A stretch of 64,000 nucleotides of DNA from SVEL01 sp017381055 (GTDB lineage: Bacteria > Bacillota > Clostridia > Lachnospirales > Lachnospiraceae): assembly GCA_036307185.1 (NCBI GenBank), contig JAXJYC010000029.1:248001-312000 (forward strand), in the 5' to 3' direction. Made by a program: the position numbers and the translations under genes. The notes beneath the pieces are model-generated. The model did not search any database. It had not been told where the DNA came from and saw only the letters and a program-made list of their open reading frames with translations. Numbering within the stretch: position 1 is the first letter of the stretch; each line of letters begins with the position of its first letter. Of the stretch, positions 63,208 through 64,000 are shown one piece after another.

Positions 63208-63239
63208 AATTAATGACCTCCTTATAGGGGCCGTATCTT

Positions 63240-63267
63240 TTCATCTCATCTGTCAGTCAGAGATGAA
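63240..63267 (-). ncRNA. Intercistronic stem-loop upstream of flgE
   Basis: TTCATCTC (63267-63260 on the minus strand) pairs with GAGATGAA (63247-63240) over a 12-nt loop. No T run follows, so it is probably an mRNA processing or stability element rather than a terminator. Confidence 0.5.
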
Positions 63268-63290
63268 GCTTTCCTGCAATAGGTCCAAGC

Positions 63291-63713
63291 TTATACTATT
63301 ACGGCACCATCAATATTTGTAAATATATTTTCTTCACTTGCTTTGCTGTCAATAGCTGTAACTACTGTATTATTTTTGATATTAACAATAAATGCTAAAT
63401 TATCCATAATCATCAAAGATTCGCCGATTCCCTTTTGCGAAGCTTTTCTAGCTCCTTCATTGAGACGTTCTAGCTGTTCTTCTGTGAGATTAATATGCCT
63501 TTCATTAAGCCTTGCATCAGCATGCTTGGAGAATTTAAGTCCAATCATAGTTGCGTCACAACTGTGATTTTGTTCCGAAGTCGTTTTCTTCATATTCAAG
63601 ACTTCTTCGAACGACATTCCACCACTTAACTTATTTATCGGCTTACTTGATTGATTTCTTAAGTATTGACCAGTAATTTGTTCAATTGAAGAGAAATTAT
63701 TTTTTATGTCCAT
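63291..63713 (-). CDS. TIGR02530-type flagellar operon protein
   Basis: The 140-residue soluble protein has a disordered N-terminal half and a C-terminal domain starting LKFSKHADARLNERHI, the hallmark of the TIGR02530 flagellar operon family. That family lies between flgD and flgE in many Firmicutes, as here. Its biochemical role is not established; a hook-assembly accessory role is inferred from position. Confidence 0.85.
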   Translation of the reverse strand: MDIKNNFSSIEQITGQYLRNQSSKPINKLSGGMSFEEVLNMKKTTSEQNHSCDATMIGLKFSKHADARLNERHINLTEEQLERLNEGARKASQKGIGESLMIMDNLAFIVNIKNNTVVTAIDSKASEENIFTNIDGAVIV

Positions 63714-63767
63714 ATTTTCTCCCTTCCAGTATTCCTCCTGAATACCTAGGTCTGTTACTTCTTTTTC

Positions 63768-64000
63768 TTATGTAGCATCTGTTCCTGAATTAGCAGAATC
63801 ATTTGTTGTTCCGCCAGTTGTTCCATTGGAACTACTTCCACCACCTAATACACCTGCAAGATAATAATCATCAATTACACTATCTAAGTCCTCAAACTTG
63901 TATAACTGATCTTTTATTGACAACATTGCTTTTCCGTCAACCATCTGAACATAATCAACATAACCTGCAACTGTTGTTGTCTGCGATAATCCATCTGACT
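63768..64000 (-). CDS. flgD: Hook assembly scaffold FlgD, C-terminal fragment (window edge)
   Basis: The last 77 codons are inside the window. They read as a FlgD-type C-terminus (VDYVQMVDGKAMLSIKDQ, then a Gly/Ser/Thr/Asn-rich tail ending GTDAT). FlgD caps the growing hook. The N-terminal part with the conserved FlgD core lies beyond 64000. Its place directly upstream of the TIGR02530 gene and flgE supports the call. Confidence 0.75.
   Translation of the reverse strand, partial: SDGLSQTTTVAGYVDYVQMVDGKAMLSIKDQLYKFEDLDSVIDDYYLAGVLGGGSSSNGTTGGTTNDSANSGTDAT

Noticed and set aside
1..64000. Mobile elements, prophage, CRISPR, tRNA or rRNA genes
   Set aside because: I saw no transposase or integrase reading frame, no regularly spaced repeat array and no tRNA- or rRNA-like segment.

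Overview
The window looks like chromosomal DNA of a motile, low-GC Gram-positive anaerobe, most likely a member of the Lachnospiraceae (Clostridia; Lachnospira/Roseburia-like). This rests on the clostridial flagellar/chemotaxis operon with FliY, CheC and CheD, PolC-type polymerase, the MEP isoprenoid pathway, strong GGAGG ribosome sites, and the IscU-like/GGGtGRT gene pair. All but two genes lie on the minus strand. I saw no insertion sequence, prophage, CRISPR array, tRNA or rRNA. The taxon is inferred from gene content, not from a database search.

Read in the direction of transcription (high to low coordinates), 64000-39230 is a flagellar and chemotaxis supercluster: flgD (partial), a TIGR02530-type gene, flgE, motAB, fliLM, fliY, cheY, fliOPQR, flhBA, flhF, flhG, a PilZ gene, cheB, cheA, cheW, cheC, cheD, a small membrane gene, fliA, fapA and three small accessory genes. 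It runs into rpsB-tsf (39044-37109), as in Bacillus subtilis. After tsf come an AI-2E-type membrane protein, a probable preQ1-riboswitch-controlled queuosine precursor operon (queD-queE-folE-queC-queF, 35587-32572), a polysaccharide deacetylase, a bactofilin, pyrH and frr. Then come uppS-cdsA-dxr-rseP-ispG-polC, a C39-like membrane protease gene, and htpG preceded by a perfect CIRCE operator.

Region 16316-11930 holds the only plus-strand genes (a probable DUF5721 protein and an HTH regulator), an ABC-F ATPase and a cluster of three small membrane proteins, one with a zinc ribbon. Region 11776-8876 holds a lone eutH and the IscU-like/GGGtGRT pair. Region 8692-312 holds an orphan sugar-type binding lipoprotein, an amino-sugar operon (glmM-nagB-left-handed beta-helix protein), a flotillin and a divergent EF-G-like GTPase. 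The left edge (1-304) has the start of mntP behind a complete yybP-ykoY manganese riboswitch with an overlapping terminator.

The main regulatory signals are the Mn2+ riboswitch, the candidate preQ1-I riboswitch, the CIRCE element at htpG, and intrinsic terminators that divide the long co-directional gene runs. The least-explained items are the IscU-like/GGGtGRT pair, the solitary EutH, the EF-G paralogue with a degenerate G4 motif, the small membrane/zinc-ribbon cluster, and several unassigned small proteins in the flagellar operon.
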